A stretch of 64,000 bases of DNA from Pseudomonadota bacterium (lineage in GTDB: Bacteria > Myxococcota_A > UBA796 > SXON01): assembly GCA_030685065.1 (NCBI GenBank), contig JAUXQH010000017.1, positions 62,001-126,000 of the forward strand, in the 5' to 3' direction. Shown here piece after piece: positions 24,300 through 33,458 of the stretch. The notes beneath the pieces were generated by a model that did not search any database, was not told where the DNA came from, and was given only the letters and a program-made list of their open reading frames with translations. Positions within the stretch are counted from its first letter, which is position 1. Each line of letters starts with the position of its first letter. Both the position numbers and the translations under genes were made by a program.

Positions 24300-26321
24300 T
24301 CAGTACAGGGCGAGCCGGTAGAACTCGCTGTTGTCCGTCCCCACGTACAACCAACCGTCCTCGGAGACCGTGCAGGTCGAGTTGTTCCCGTGGTCGGTCG
24401 GGAGGTCGGGGAGGGAGGCCCAGGTGTCGGTGGCGGTGGTGTACTGCCACATGGTTTTTCCGCCCGTGTCCCCGGCCGCGTAGATGTGGCCGGAGCGATC
24501 GGAGCAGAAGATGTCGTTGAGCTGGGACTCGGGGATGTCGGCCACCTGCGTGATCTCGCCGGAGACGAGGTCGTACCGGTAGAGAGCCGGCATGTGGAAC
24601 GCCCCGAAGTAGAGCGCGGGGCCGGTGGGGTCGTACCCGAGGCGCGTCTCGTACTGGCTGCCGAGCCCCGTGGGCACGTAGTCGACCGTGCCGGTCTCGG
24701 TGTCGTAAACGACGATGTTCCCGTCGGACGTGTGGCCGTAGATGTTCCCGACCTCGTCCGACTCGGTCATGTTGTAGTCGTCGCCGCCGGTGATCGTCGT
24801 GATCGTGTCCCACCCGTCGGTCGAGGGCGTGTAGCGGTAGATCGTGTTGTTCATGATCGACCAGAGCTGCCCGTCGTAGGGCGCCATCGAGTTCCAGATG
24901 CGCGAGGCGGGGGCCGTGGTCGCCAGCTCGGTCCACACGTCGCTGTCTGGATCGTAGGCCTGCCCGATCGCGTCGTACATGTTGTGGAGGAGCGTGCCCG
25001 ACGGGTGGAAGCTCTGGAGGGAATAGGGTGCCGTGAGGGTGGTCGCGCGGGTTTCCCAGCGCGTGCCGAAGGTGCCGGAGAAGAGGGCATCGCAGGACGT
25101 CGTTCGCGTGGGGTCGCCGTCGTCGCAATCGGTGGCGTCCGCGACGTGTCCGCTCGGGCGGTCGCAGGCGAGGGTCGACGCCGAGGCGTCTCCGTAGCCG
25201 TCGCCATCCGTGTCCGCGTACCAGGTCCCGACGTCCGCCGCGCCTTCGTCTACCGTGCGGTCGCAATCGTTGTCGGCGCCGTCGCAGACCTCGGTGCCCG
25301 CGGGGGACGAGGTCGCGTCGAGGTCGTCGCAATCGGAGGTCGAGGCCACGAAGCCGGCGGGCGCGAGGCAGGCCTCGGTGGTGGAGCCGGCAGTGCCGTA
25401 GCCATCGCCATCGCTGTCGGCGTACCAGGTCGAGGTGTCGACCGAGCTGTCCTCATAGACCGCTCCGTCGCAATCGTGATCCACGCCGTCACAGGACTCG
25501 GGCGCGCCGACGTAGGTGGTGGCGTCGTCATCGTCGCAATCGGAGGAGGTCGAGACGAAGCCGTCGGGGACGAGGCAGGTCTCGGTGGTGAAGTCGACGC
25601 TGCCGTGGCCGTCCCCATCCGCGTCCGCGTACCAGGTCGACACGTCCACCGAGCTGTCCTCGTGGACCGCCCCGTCGCAATCGTGATCCACGCCGTCACA
25701 GGACTCGGGCGCCCCCACGTAGGCGGTGGCATCGGCATCGTCGCAGTCCGTGGCATCCGCCACGTGGCCGGCGGGCGCCGCGCAGGAGGGCGCGCCGACC
25801 TCGGCGTCCCCGTAGCCGTCTCCGTCTTCATCGGCGTACCAGAGGGGCGCGTCGGCGGCGTCGTCTTCGTCGACCGTGGCGTCGCAGTCGTTGTCCGCCC
25901 CGTCGCACACCTCGAGGTTGCCGGGGAAGTTGGACGGGTTCGCGTCGTCACAGTCCGTGGCGGTGGTCAGGTAGTTGGCGGGCTGGGTGCACGCCGACAC
26001 GATGTCCTCCGCGTCCCCCGCGCCGTCCCCGTCGGTGTCGCCGTACCAGGTGAGCGCGTCCGCCGCGGTGCTCTCGTCGACATGGGCGTCACAATTGTTG
26101 TCGACGCCGTCGCACATCTCCGTCGCGTCCGGATTCACCGTGGCGTCGGAGTCGTCACAGTCGTAGGCGGCCTCGAAGCCGTCCCCGTCCGCGTCGACGG
26201 GCGGGTCCATGTCCCCGCTGTCGTCGGGGCCGGGGTCGACGGGATCCTTGTCCTCGCCCGAAGGAGCGGTGCAGGCGGCGGCCAGGAGGACGAGGAGGAG
26301 ATGGGACGGGCGCAGCATCAC
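24300..26321 (-). CDS. Lipoprotein with six MopE-type metal-binding repeats and a propeller-like C-terminus
   Basis: The protein has 673 residues. The leader (GTG 26321 or ATG 26318) MLRPSHLLLVLLAAAC has one Arg and a clear lipobox. Residues about 40-400 hold six Cys/Asp-rich repeats of the form WYADxDGDGYG...DCDDxDxT...CDGxDxDCD, the MopE/putative-metal-binding motif common in Myxococcota. The third and fourth units are close to identical at DNA level. The C-terminal 270 residues contain repeated short motifs (IYRYTPSTDGWDTI, LYRYDLVSGEITQV, MWQYTTATDTWASL) typical of a kelch-like beta-propeller. It is probably a Ca/Cu-binding surface protein. A strong GGAG lies ahead of the start. Confidence 0.85.
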   Translation of the reverse strand: MMLRPSHLLLVLLAAACTAPSGEDKDPVDPGPDDSGDMDPPVDADGDGFEAAYDCDDSDATVNPDATEMCDGVDNNCDAHVDESTAADALTWYGDTDGDGAGDAEDIVSACTQPANYLTTATDCDDANPSNFPGNLEVCDGADNDCDATVDEDDAADAPLWYADEDGDGYGDAEVGAPSCAAPAGHVADATDCDDADATAYVGAPESCDGVDHDCDGAVHEDSSVDVSTWYADADGDGHGSVDFTTETCLVPDGFVSTSSDCDDDDATTYVGAPESCDGVDHDCDGAVYEDSSVDTSTWYADSDGDGYGTAGSTTEACLAPAGFVASTSDCDDLDATSSPAGTEVCDGADNDCDRTVDEGAADVGTWYADTDGDGYGDASASTLACDRPSGHVADATDCDDGDPTRTTSCDALFSGTFGTRWETRATTLTAPYSLQSFHPSGTLLHNMYDAIGQAYDPDSDVWTELATTAPASRIWNSMAPYDGQLWSIMNNTIYRYTPSTDGWDTITTITGGDDYNMTESDEVGNIYGHTSDGNIVVYDTETGTVDYVPTGLGSQYETRLGYDPTGPALYFGAFHMPALYRYDLVSGEITQVADIPESQLNDIFCSDRSGHIYAAGDTGGKTMWQYTTATDTWASLPDLPTDHGNNSTCTVSEDGWLYVGTDNSEFYRLALY

Positions 26322-26403
26322 GTTGGGCTCCAGCGGGGCGATGGTACCACCGCACGTCGCGCTCCGTCCCCGAAGCGTCCGCGCTCCGCCTCCGGTGTCC
26401 CGC

Positions 26404-27828
26404 CTAGGCCTCGGGCAACCGCAGCTTCGTCAGGATGGCGTCCATGCTCTTTTTCGCGTCCCCGTAGAGCATCTTGGTGTTGGGGAGCACGAACAACGGG
26501 TTCTCGATCCCGGCGTAGCCGGCGCCCTTCCCGCGCTTGAACACGATGACCTCGCCCGCCTCCCACGCGGGGAGGACCGGCATGCCGTGGATGGGGCTCG
26601 TCGGATCGTCGATGGCGCCGGGGTTGACGATGTCGTTGGCGCCGATCACCAGCACCAGATCGGTATGACAGAAGTCGGGGTTGATCTCGTCCATCTCGAG
26701 CACGAGGTCGTACGGCACGGAGGCCTCGGCCAGGAGCACGTTCATGTGGCCCGGGAGCCGCCCCGCGACGGGGTGGATCGCGAAGCGGACCACGGCGCCG
26801 CGCTTGCGGAGGAGCGCGGTGAGCTCGCGCACGGGGTGCTGGGCCTGGGCGACCGCCATGCCGTAGCCCGGAATGACGATGACGCTCCGCGCCAGCATGA
26901 GGCGATCCGCGAGGTCTCCCGCCAGGATCGCGATGGGCTCCAGGCCGCCCTCGATCGCGGCGCCCTTGGCGGGTGCCGCGCCCTCGTCCGCGCCGAAGCC
27001 GCCGAGGATGACGCTCCAGAAGCTCCGGTTCATCGCCTTGCACATGATGTACGACAGGATGGCGCCGGAGCTCCCGACGAGCGCGCCGGTGACGATGAGG
27101 AGATCGTTGCCGAGGAGGAAGCCCGCGGCGGCAGCCGCCCAGCCCGAGTAGCTGTTGAGCATCGAGACGACGACCGGCATGTCCGCGCCGCCGATCGCCA
27201 TCACGAGGTGCCAGCCCAGGAAGCACCCGAGCGCGGTCATGACGAGCAGGAGCGGCAGCGCGAGCCCGCCGACGTTGGCGGCGAAGCCGGCGGCGAGGAC
27301 GAACACGAGGATCAACAGGCCGAGGTTGAGCGCGTGACGGCCGGGCAGCAGCAGCGGCTTCGAGCGGATCTTGCCCTCGAGCTTGCCCCACGCCACCACG
27401 GAGCCCGCGAACGTCACCGCGCCGACGAACACGCCCACGAACAGCTCGATGGCGTGGATGAGCGCCTCCGCGCCGGTCGGATGCGGAGCCCCGACGGCCT
27501 GGCTGCCGAAGAAGCTGGCGATGCCGACGAGCGCGGCGGCGGCGCCGACGAAGCTGTGGAGCACCGCGACGAGCTGCGGCATGCTCGTCATGCCGACGCG
27601 GGCGGCGAGCAGCGCCCCCACGATCCCGCCGATCACGAGGGCGGGAGCGAGCAGGGCCCACCCGCCGGCCGAGGCGCCCACCGCGGTGGCGAGCACGGCG
27701 AGGCCCATTCCGACGATGCCGTAGAGGTTGCCGCGCCGCGCGGTCTCCGGGTGGGAGAGGCCGTTGAGGCTCGCGATGAACAGGGCGCTGGCGCCGATGT
27801 AGGCCGCGCTGACGAGTCCTTGGAGCAT
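26404..27828 (-). CDS. pntB: NAD(P) transhydrogenase beta subunit
   Basis: The protein has 474 residues, close to the E. coli PntB length. The N-terminal 180 residues are membrane helices ([21 protein letters not shown] first). The C-terminal NADP-binding domain contains [14 protein letters not shown] and [12 protein letters not shown], ending with [16 protein letters not shown], all PntB hallmarks. With PntA it couples proton entry to reduction of NADP+ by NADH. It starts three bases after the pntA stop, so the two are translated as a pair. Confidence 0.97.
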   Translation of the reverse strand: MLQGLVSAAYIGASALFIASLNGLSHPETARRGNLYGIVGMGLAVLATAVGASAGGWALLAPALVIGGIVGALLAARVGMTSMPQLVAVLHSFVGAAAALVGIASFFGSQAVGAPHPTGAEALIHAIELFVGVFVGAVTFAGSVVAWGKLEGKIRSKPLLLPGRHALNLGLLILVFVLAAGFAANVGGLALPLLLVMTALGCFLGWHLVMAIGGADMPVVVSMLNSYSGWAAAAAGFLLGNDLLIVTGALVGSSGAILSYIMCKAMNRSFWSVILGGFGADEGAAPAKGAAIEGGLEPIAILAGDLADRLMLARSVIVIPGYGMAVAQAQHPVRELTALLRKRGAVVRFAIHPVAGRLPGHMNVLLAEASVPYDLVLEMDEINPDFCHTDLVLVIGANDIVNPGAIDDPTSPIHGMPVLPAWEAGEVIVFKRGKGAGYAGIENPLFVLPNTKMLYGDAKKSMDAILTKLRLPEA

Positions 27829-27831
27829 GGG

Positions 27832-29490
27832 CTAGCCCTCCCGCACGAACATGCGCAGCATGCGCTGGGTGACGAGAAAGCCACCCGCGACGTTGATCGT
27901 CGCGAGCAGGATGGCGATGGCGCCGAGGACCGAGGCGGCCGAGAGCGTTCCGCCCGTTCCGAGCTGAACCATGCCGCCGAGGAGGATGATGCCGCTGATG
28001 GCGTTGGTGACGCTCATGAGCGGGGTGTGGAGCGCGGGGGTCACGTTCCAGACGACCTGCCAGCCGATGAAGCAGGCCAGGACGAAGACCAGGAGATGCG
28101 TGAGGAAGGCGGGCGGTGCCACGAGGCCCACCGCGAGCAGCGCCGCGCCGGCGACGAAGAGGCCGACGGGGTTGCTGTTGCCGCGGGGTGAACCGTGGCT
28201 GCCCGCCTTGCCGTGGCCGCCCGCATGGGAGCCGGCCTTCTGCGTGGCGTTGGGCCGACCCGAGGGGGTGGACGCGAGCGTGGCCTTGGCGGAGGCTCCG
28301 TTGGCCGGGACCGCGGGGGAGGGGCTTCCGCCCGCCGTGGGCGTCGCCGCGGGGAGGACCTTGGGCACCGCCGCTGCGAGGAACGGCGGCGGCGGCCAGG
28401 TGACGGCGCCGTCGTGGGTCACCGTCATGGCGCGCACGACCTCGTCGGCCAGATCGACGTTGAACTTCGCGGCGCCGCCCATGTCGTCGAGCAGATGGCA
28501 GAGGTTGGTGCCGAAGAGCTGGCTCGCCTGCACCGCCATGCGGCTCGGGAGGTCGGTGTACCCGATGATCGACACCAGGTTGTGCACCACGACCTCGCCC
28601 GGACGGGTCAACGCGCAGTTGCCGCCCTGCTCGGCCGCCAGATCGACGATGACGGACCCCGGGCGCATCGCCTCGACCATCTCCTCGGTGATGAGGAGCG
28701 GCGCGGGCTTGCCCGGGATGAGCGCGGTGGTGACGATGATGTCGACCTCGCGCGCCTGCTGGAGGAACAGGGCCATCTCCGCGGCGATGAACGCCGGGCT
28801 CATCTCCTTCGCGTAGCCGCCGACGCCGGCGCCGTCCTCCTCGAGGGTCACCTCGATGAACTCCGCGCCGAGGCTCTGCACCTGCTCGCGCACGGCGGGC
28901 CGGGTGTCGAACGCGCGGACGATGGCGCCCAGCGCGCGCGCGGTGCCGACCGCCGAGAGCCCGGCGACGCCCGCGCCGATGATGAGCACCTTGGCGGGCG
29001 TCACCTTTCCCGCGGCGGTGACCTGCCCGGTGAAGAAGCGCCCGAAGCGGTTCGCGGCCTCGATGACGGCGCGGTAGCCGACGAGGTTGGCCTGGGAGGA
29101 CAACACGTCGAGCTTCTGCGCGCGGGTGATGCGCGGCACCTGGTCCATCGCGAGGAGCGTCACGCCGCGCGCCGCCACGGCCTCGAGCAGCCCCGAGTTC
29201 TGGGCCGGCCAGAACAACGACAGGACCACCTGGCCCTTCCGCATGTGGGCGATGTCGGCGAGGGTCGGCGGGCGCACCTTCAACACGATGTCGGACTGGG
29301 CCCACACGGCCGCGGCGTCCGGAAGGAGCTCGACGCCCGCGTACGCCTCGTCCGCGAGGCCGGCGCCGGCGCCCGCGCCCGACTCCAGCGCGACGGTGAA
29401 GCCGAGCTTGCGGAGGCGCTCCGTCGACTCCGGCGTGGCGGCCACGCGGCGTTCGCCTGGGAAGGTCTCTCGTGGAATCCCGATGTTCAT
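27832..29490 (-). CDS. pntA: NAD(P) transhydrogenase alpha subunit
   Basis: The protein has 552 residues from ATG 29490 (MNIGIPRE). The NAD-binding domain shows [10 protein letters not shown], a Rossmann loop [17 protein letters not shown], and [16 protein letters not shown]. Four C-terminal helices form the proton-channel part ([14 protein letters not shown] onward), so alpha1 and alpha2 are fused as in E. coli. Between them lies an unusually long Ala/Pro/Ser linker with a Gly/His/Lys-rich segment ([16 protein letters not shown], about 425-440). PntAB provides NADPH for biosynthesis, fitting the gluconeogenic genes at 39-44 kb. Confidence 0.97.
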   Translation of the reverse strand: MNIGIPRETFPGERRVAATPESTERLRKLGFTVALESGAGAGAGLADEAYAGVELLPDAAAVWAQSDIVLKVRPPTLADIAHMRKGQVVLSLFWPAQNSGLLEAVAARGVTLLAMDQVPRITRAQKLDVLSSQANLVGYRAVIEAANRFGRFFTGQVTAAGKVTPAKVLIIGAGVAGLSAVGTARALGAIVRAFDTRPAVREQVQSLGAEFIEVTLEEDGAGVGGYAKEMSPAFIAAEMALFLQQAREVDIIVTTALIPGKPAPLLITEEMVEAMRPGSVIVDLAAEQGGNCALTRPGEVVVHNLVSIIGYTDLPSRMAVQASQLFGTNLCHLLDDMGGAAKFNVDLADEVVRAMTVTHDGAVTWPPPPFLAAAVPKVLPAATPTAGGSPSPAVPANGASAKATLASTPSGRPNATQKAGSHAGGHGKAGSHGSPRGNSNPVGLFVAGAALLAVGLVAPPAFLTHLLVFVLACFIGWQVVWNVTPALHTPLMSVTNAISGIILLGGMVQLGTGGTLSAASVLGAIAILLATINVAGGFLVTQRMLRMFVREG

Positions 29491-29644
29491 GGCGCCTCTG
29501 TCGCGGCGAGCAGCCACGGCGCGCGGAACGTAGCGCGTCGTCCTCTCCGGACCAAGCTCGACGGCACGTTCCTCCGCGACCGGGTGCCCGGCACTGGCGC
29601 TCCCCCCCGTGGAGGTGCTACACGACGGCCAGACGAGGCTCCCT

Positions 29645-29983
29645 ATGCTCACCTTTCTCCTGCTCGCTTGCGTCACCGAGACGAATTTCTCGGGCCACGT
29701 GGTGGGCCTGGTCTGCGCCCGCTCCGAGGAGTGCCACAAGGCGGACTTCGAGTCCAACTACGATGACCAGGGAGAGTGCGTCGAGGACAACGGCGAGCTC
29801 TACGAGGACGTTGTCGATTGTTACAACGAGCATTGCGAGTTCGACGGAAAAGCGGCCAACGAGTACATCGCCGACGCCCGGGCCGCCGACTGTGACAATG
29901 TCGACGAGGCCCTGGGCGACGTCGGGGATGTGTACGACGATTGCGACGAAATCGACCTGTTCGGGTGCCTTCTCGGCGGCTGA
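29645..29983 (+). CDS. Small acidic, Cys-rich lipoprotein
   Basis: The protein has 112 residues. The ATG at 29645 begins MLTFLLLAC (lipid Cys at 9); an in-frame GTG at 29609 would add 12 residues with one Arg. The mature part is short, strongly acidic and has seven further Cys at [34 protein letters not shown] and GCLLGG, which could form disulphides outside the cytoplasm. I do not recognise the family. It is convergent with nothing and divergent from pntA, 154 bases away. Confidence 0.65.
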   Translation: MLTFLLLACVTETNFSGHVVGLVCARSEECHKADFESNYDDQGECVEDNGELYEDVVDCYNEHCEFDGKAANEYIADARAADCDNVDEALGDVGDVYDDCDEIDLFGCLLGG

Positions 29984-30066
29984 TCGAGGCGACCGAAAGG
30001 GACGGGCGGCGCCGCATCGCCACGTATCGGTAGCACAGGCCGGGGCGGTGGTGCGCCCGGCGGGTC

Positions 30067-30095
30067 TTGACAGAAGCCTACTGTCGGCTTAGCCG
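30067..30095 (+). promoter_or_regulatory. Possible promoter ahead of the RNA helicase
   Basis: A perfect -35 hexamer TTGACA at 30067-30072 is followed after 17 bases by TAGCCG, a poor -10 match. It leaves a leader of about 90 bases before the helicase start, in a 205-base gap (29984-30188) that otherwise holds nothing recognisable. Confidence 0.25.
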
Positions 30096-30188
30096 GCAAA
30101 CGTAGCCTCATGTACGTGCGGCGCTCTCCTCCCCATCGTGCTCGGCAGGCGGAAGGTTGACCTCTCGCCGAGTCATGAATGAGATCCT

Positions 30189-31301
30189 TTGACGTTTGAA
30201 GAATTGGCTCTTCTCGAGCCGCTGCTCCGTGCTGTCCGCACGGAGGGCTATTCCACGCCCACGCCCATCCAGGCCCAGGCGATTCCGTTCCTCCTCGCCG
30301 GCCGCGACCTCTGCGGCACCGCGCAGACGGGCACCGGAAAAACCGCCGCGTTCGCGCTCCCCATCCTGCAGCGCCTCGCGACGACCAAGGGGCAGGGCGG
30401 CATCCGCGCCCTCATCCTCTCGCCCACGCGTGAGCTCGCCGCCCAGATCGGTGAGTCCTTCCGCGTCTACGGGCAGCACCTGCCGCAGATCCGCCACACC
30501 GTCATCTTCGGCGGCGTCGGCCAATTCGCGCAGGAGCGGGCGCTTCGCTCGGGTGTCGACATCCTCGTGGCCTGCCCGGGCCGACTGAACGATCTCATCG
30601 GCCAGGGCCTCGTGCGGTTCGACCAGCTCGAGGTCTTCGTGTTGGATGAGGCCGATCGCATGCTCGACATGGGCTTCATCCACGACGTGCGCCGGATCAT
30701 CCAGCTGCTCCCCAGGCAGCGCCAGACCCTCCTGTTCTCGGCCACGTTGCCAAAGGACATCGAGGATCTCGCCAGCCGCATCCTCACCAATCCGGCCCGC
30801 GTAAGCGTCGCGCCCGCAGCGGCCACCGCGGATCGAATCCGCCAGTCCGTGCACTTCGTCGAGAAGGCCGGCAAGCGCGCCGTGCTCGAGCAGATCCTGC
30901 TCGATCCGCGCATCACCCGCGCCATCGTCTTCACGCGTACCAAGCACGGTGCCAATCGCGTGGCCGAAGCGCTCGCCAAGGCCCGCATCGGGGCCGAAGC
31001 GATCCATGGCAACAAGTCGCAGAACGCGCGTGAGCGCGCGCTCGCCAACTTCAAGCGCGGCACCACCCGCGTGCTCGTGGCGACCGACATCGCGGCCCGC
31101 GGCATCGACGTCGACGGCGTGTCCCACGTCATCAATTTCGATCTGCCCGACGTCGCGGAGACCTACGTGCATCGCATCGGCCGCACCGCTCGCGCGGGCG
31201 CCGACGGCGAGGCCATCTCCCTCTGTGACGGGGAAGAGCGCGGGCTCCTCCGCGACATCGAGCGCCTGACCCGCCAGCGCATCCCCGAGCTGCGCGCGTA
31301 G
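30189..31301 (+). CDS. DEAD-box ATP-dependent RNA helicase (RhlE-like)
   Basis: The protein has 370 residues, essentially the bare helicase core. The TTG start at 30189 gives [16 protein letters not shown], matching the usual RhlE N-terminus; nearby ATGs are in other frames. Motifs in order: Q motif [20 protein letters not shown], Ia [49 protein letters not shown]. RhlE-type proteins remodel ribosome-assembly intermediates and structured RNA, often at low temperature. The C-terminal extension seen in many relatives is absent. Confidence 0.95.
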   Translation: MTFEELALLEPLLRAVRTEGYSTPTPIQAQAIPFLLAGRDLCGTAQTGTGKTAAFALPILQRLATTKGQGGIRALILSPTRELAAQIGESFRVYGQHLPQIRHTVIFGGVGQFAQERALRSGVDILVACPGRLNDLIGQGLVRFDQLEVFVLDEADRMLDMGFIHDVRRIIQLLPRQRQTLLFSATLPKDIEDLASRILTNPARVSVAPAAATADRIRQSVHFVEKAGKRAVLEQILLDPRITRAIVFTRTKHGANRVAEALAKARIGAEAIHGNKSQNARERALANFKRGTTRVLVATDIAARGIDVDGVSHVINFDLPDVAETYVHRIGRTARAGADGEAISLCDGEERGLLRDIERLTRQRIPELRA

Positions 31302-31316
31302 TCTCGGGCGGCGGCC

Positions 31317-31352
31317 TTCCGGACGGCCCTCCGGACGGCCCTTCGGACGGCA
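31317..31352. repeat. Three tandem 12-bp units after the helicase gene
   Basis: The unit YTYCGGACGGCC is repeated three times between the helicase stop and the next gene. The units are GC-rich and partly self-complementary (GGCC ends), so they may fold in RNA, but no T-tract follows. Confidence 0.7.
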
Positions 31353-31394
31353 GACAGGGGGCGGTGGTATCGTGCGCCTCTTCGGAGACGAACC

Positions 31395-32057
31395 CTGCAC
31401 CGCCACCTTCTCCTGCTCCCGGGGGCTCTCCTGGGGTGCTCGGCCGTCACCGCCGCGCTCCTGGGTGGGTGTGTCATGGCGGAGAAGCCGGGCGGGGACA
31501 CCGGTACCCACACCGGCGATCGTGACACGGACACCGACGCGGGTGACACGGACGTAGGACCCGACTCCGGTGTCGACTCCGCCGATCCCGACACGAGTGA
31601 CACGGACACCGCTCCGCTCGCCGGCGCCCTCCACGTAGCGGGCACCTGGAAGGGCGAACCGTTCGTGGTGGACTGCACCGAGGCCGACGGTGACACCGTG
31701 TTCGTGCGCTATTGGAGCGACAGCCTCGGGAACGTGGCAGGAACCCTCGGCTGTTACCGCGCGGAGGGGGCCCGGCCCTTCGTGGGCGTCACGTTCAGCA
31801 GCGGGAGGGAGGGCGAGTGGACGGCCCCCGGGGCCGCGACGTGGAGGCTCGGGGACGCCTCGGGCGCGTGGTCGGAGGGCGCGGGGGACGGTGTCACGAC
31901 CTCGTGGGGCCTCGCCTTCACCACGTTTGCCCGCGTGGACGTGGAAACCTATTCGCTCGCGGGCACGCTGTCGGGGGAGTGGACCGCCTCCGATGGCGGC
32001 GGGAACGTCACGGGGACGTTCGACGCGCTGATGCCGTGCAGCGGGGCGTGTCCGTGA
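31395..32057 (+). CDS. Lipoprotein with Asp/Thr-rich linker, probable CTG start
   Basis: About 220 residues. The first ATG in frame (31476) falls just after a lipobox, so it would lose the leader. Reading back, CTG at 31395 with GGAG seven bases upstream (31384-31387) gives MHRHLLLLPGALLGC, a textbook lipoprotein signal, and no ATG, GTG or TTG exists between the helicase stop and there. The linker is a run of Asp/Thr/Gly (DTDTDAGDTD). The mature domain (about 80-220) has two Cys pairs and beta-rich character (GTWKGEPFVVDCTEADG). The family is not recognised. Confidence 0.6.
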   Translation: MHRHLLLLPGALLGCSAVTAALLGGCVMAEKPGGDTGTHTGDRDTDTDAGDTDVGPDSGVDSADPDTSDTDTAPLAGALHVAGTWKGEPFVVDCTEADGDTVFVRYWSDSLGNVAGTLGCYRAEGARPFVGVTFSSGREGEWTAPGAATWRLGDASGAWSEGAGDGVTTSWGLAFTTFARVDVETYSLAGTLSGEWTASDGGGNVTGTFDALMPCSGACP

Positions 32058-32073
32058 GAGCGGCGCGGGGCGG

Positions 32074-33354
32074 CTACTCGCAGCGCCGGTCGGTGATCGA
32101 GAGCGCGCCGATCTCGACGGTGCCCGGGCCGCCGGTGGTCGCGGTGAAGCCGAGGTAGGCGGGGAAGGCCCAGGTCGCGTCGAGGTCCTCGGCGAGGACG
32201 CTCACGCCGTCGATGCTGACGCTCAATCGCGGGGCGTCGACCGACACGGCGACCGTGTGCCACGCGCCGTCCGCGAGCGAGGGGGTGGCGGCGCACGCGG
32301 CCCACGTCGAGAGGTCGCCGTCGAACGTGAAGGCAGCCAGCGGGCCGTCCACGCACCCCGGCGCCTCCCACATGGCGCTCGGGAACGCCAGCGACCAGCC
32401 GGGCAGCGCGGGGCCGCCGGTGCACGCCACGCCGCCCCCGAAGCCGAGGCCACATCCGGACCCGCCGATCCAGGCGCTGCCCGCGTCGGCGTCGAGCGCG
32501 GTGAGCGAGAAGCCCGTGACGTCCCCGGTGATCCGCACGTCGAAGGAGGCCTCGACCGAGTCGGCGTTCACCAGGGCGAAGGCGTCGAAGCCGGCGCCCA
32601 CGGCGGGGCCCGCCGCGTCCCCGAGGGTGAGGAGCCCGGCGGTGGCGTCGACCACCGCGGCGGACGCGACGAGCCAGGCGTCGGACACCAGCGCGTCGAA
32701 CGTGAAGGGCCCCTCCTGGCAATAGAACAGGGTGGCCTCGCCGACCGCGCCGCAGGCGTCCGTGGCGCGGAGGGCGATGGTCTGCGGGCCGCTCACGCGC
32801 TGCTCCGCGGGCCACTCGGTGCGGACGGTGCCGTCCGGCTCGGCCACCGGGGCGCCCACGGTGCCGGCGAGGCTCGACTGCCACTCCAGGGCGAGCGCGG
32901 CCGGGCCATCCTCGGTGTCGGACACCACCCCGGAGAGCACGAAGTCGCCATCGGGCGGGATCCACTGATCCTCGTAGGGCGAGAGGATGATCGCGACCGG
33001 ATGGATGTTTGCATCGGCGGTGATCGGGACGGTGACGAGCGGATGCACCGGATCGTCGCTGGTGAAGATCACGAGCCCGGCCCCCGGCTCGATGGTGAAG
33101 GCGAGGGGGAGCGCCTCGCCCGGCTCGAGCACGAGCGGCAGGGCCGGCGCGGTGAGATCGACGCCGCCCTCGACCACGATGGACAGGAGCGTGAGCGCGG
33201 CCGCCCCCTCGTTGGTGACCGTGAGCGTGGCGGGCTCGCTGTCACACGCACCGGTGCGCGTGAGGGCGGCCGGGCTCACGGCGAGGTCGGGAAACCGCGG
33301 GGCCTCGAACGTGTACTCGACGCAGCCGGCGAGGAGGATCGGGGCGAGCACCAT
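32074..33354 (-). CDS. Lipoprotein with ASH-like and lectin-like domains
   Basis: The protein has 426 residues. The leader MVLAPILLAGC has no basic residue and a good lipobox. The N-terminal part (about 20-115) reads like an ASH/choice-of-anchor-D immunoglobulin domain (LAVSPAALTRTGACDSEPATLTVTNEG). A second Ig-like domain follows (about 120-210: SPYEDQWIPPDGDFVLSGVV). The C-terminal part (about 215-426) resembles legume-lectin/LamG-like sandwich domains (DAFALVNADSVEASFDVRI and WHTVAVSVDAPRLSVSIDG). It is probably a surface adhesin or carbohydrate binder. It is convergent with the preceding lipoprotein gene, 16 bases apart. Confidence 0.72.
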   Translation of the reverse strand: MVLAPILLAGCVEYTFEAPRFPDLAVSPAALTRTGACDSEPATLTVTNEGAAALTLLSIVVEGGVDLTAPALPLVLEPGEALPLAFTIEPGAGLVIFTSDDPVHPLVTVPITADANIHPVAIILSPYEDQWIPPDGDFVLSGVVSDTEDGPAALALEWQSSLAGTVGAPVAEPDGTVRTEWPAEQRVSGPQTIALRATDACGAVGEATLFYCQEGPFTFDALVSDAWLVASAAVVDATAGLLTLGDAAGPAVGAGFDAFALVNADSVEASFDVRITGDVTGFSLTALDADAGSAWIGGSGCGLGFGGGVACTGGPALPGWSLAFPSAMWEAPGCVDGPLAAFTFDGDLSTWAACAATPSLADGAWHTVAVSVDAPRLSVSIDGVSVLAEDLDATWAFPAYLGFTATTGGPGTVEIGALSITDRRCE

Positions 33355-33458
33355 GCGCGGAGGATAGCCGACCGGGTCTGCCCGTGGGGGCCCGCCGAGG
33401 GGGCGCGCGGCAGCCTCTGGCTCCTCGACGCGGCCCCGGCGCTTAGCTTCTGCTTGTC

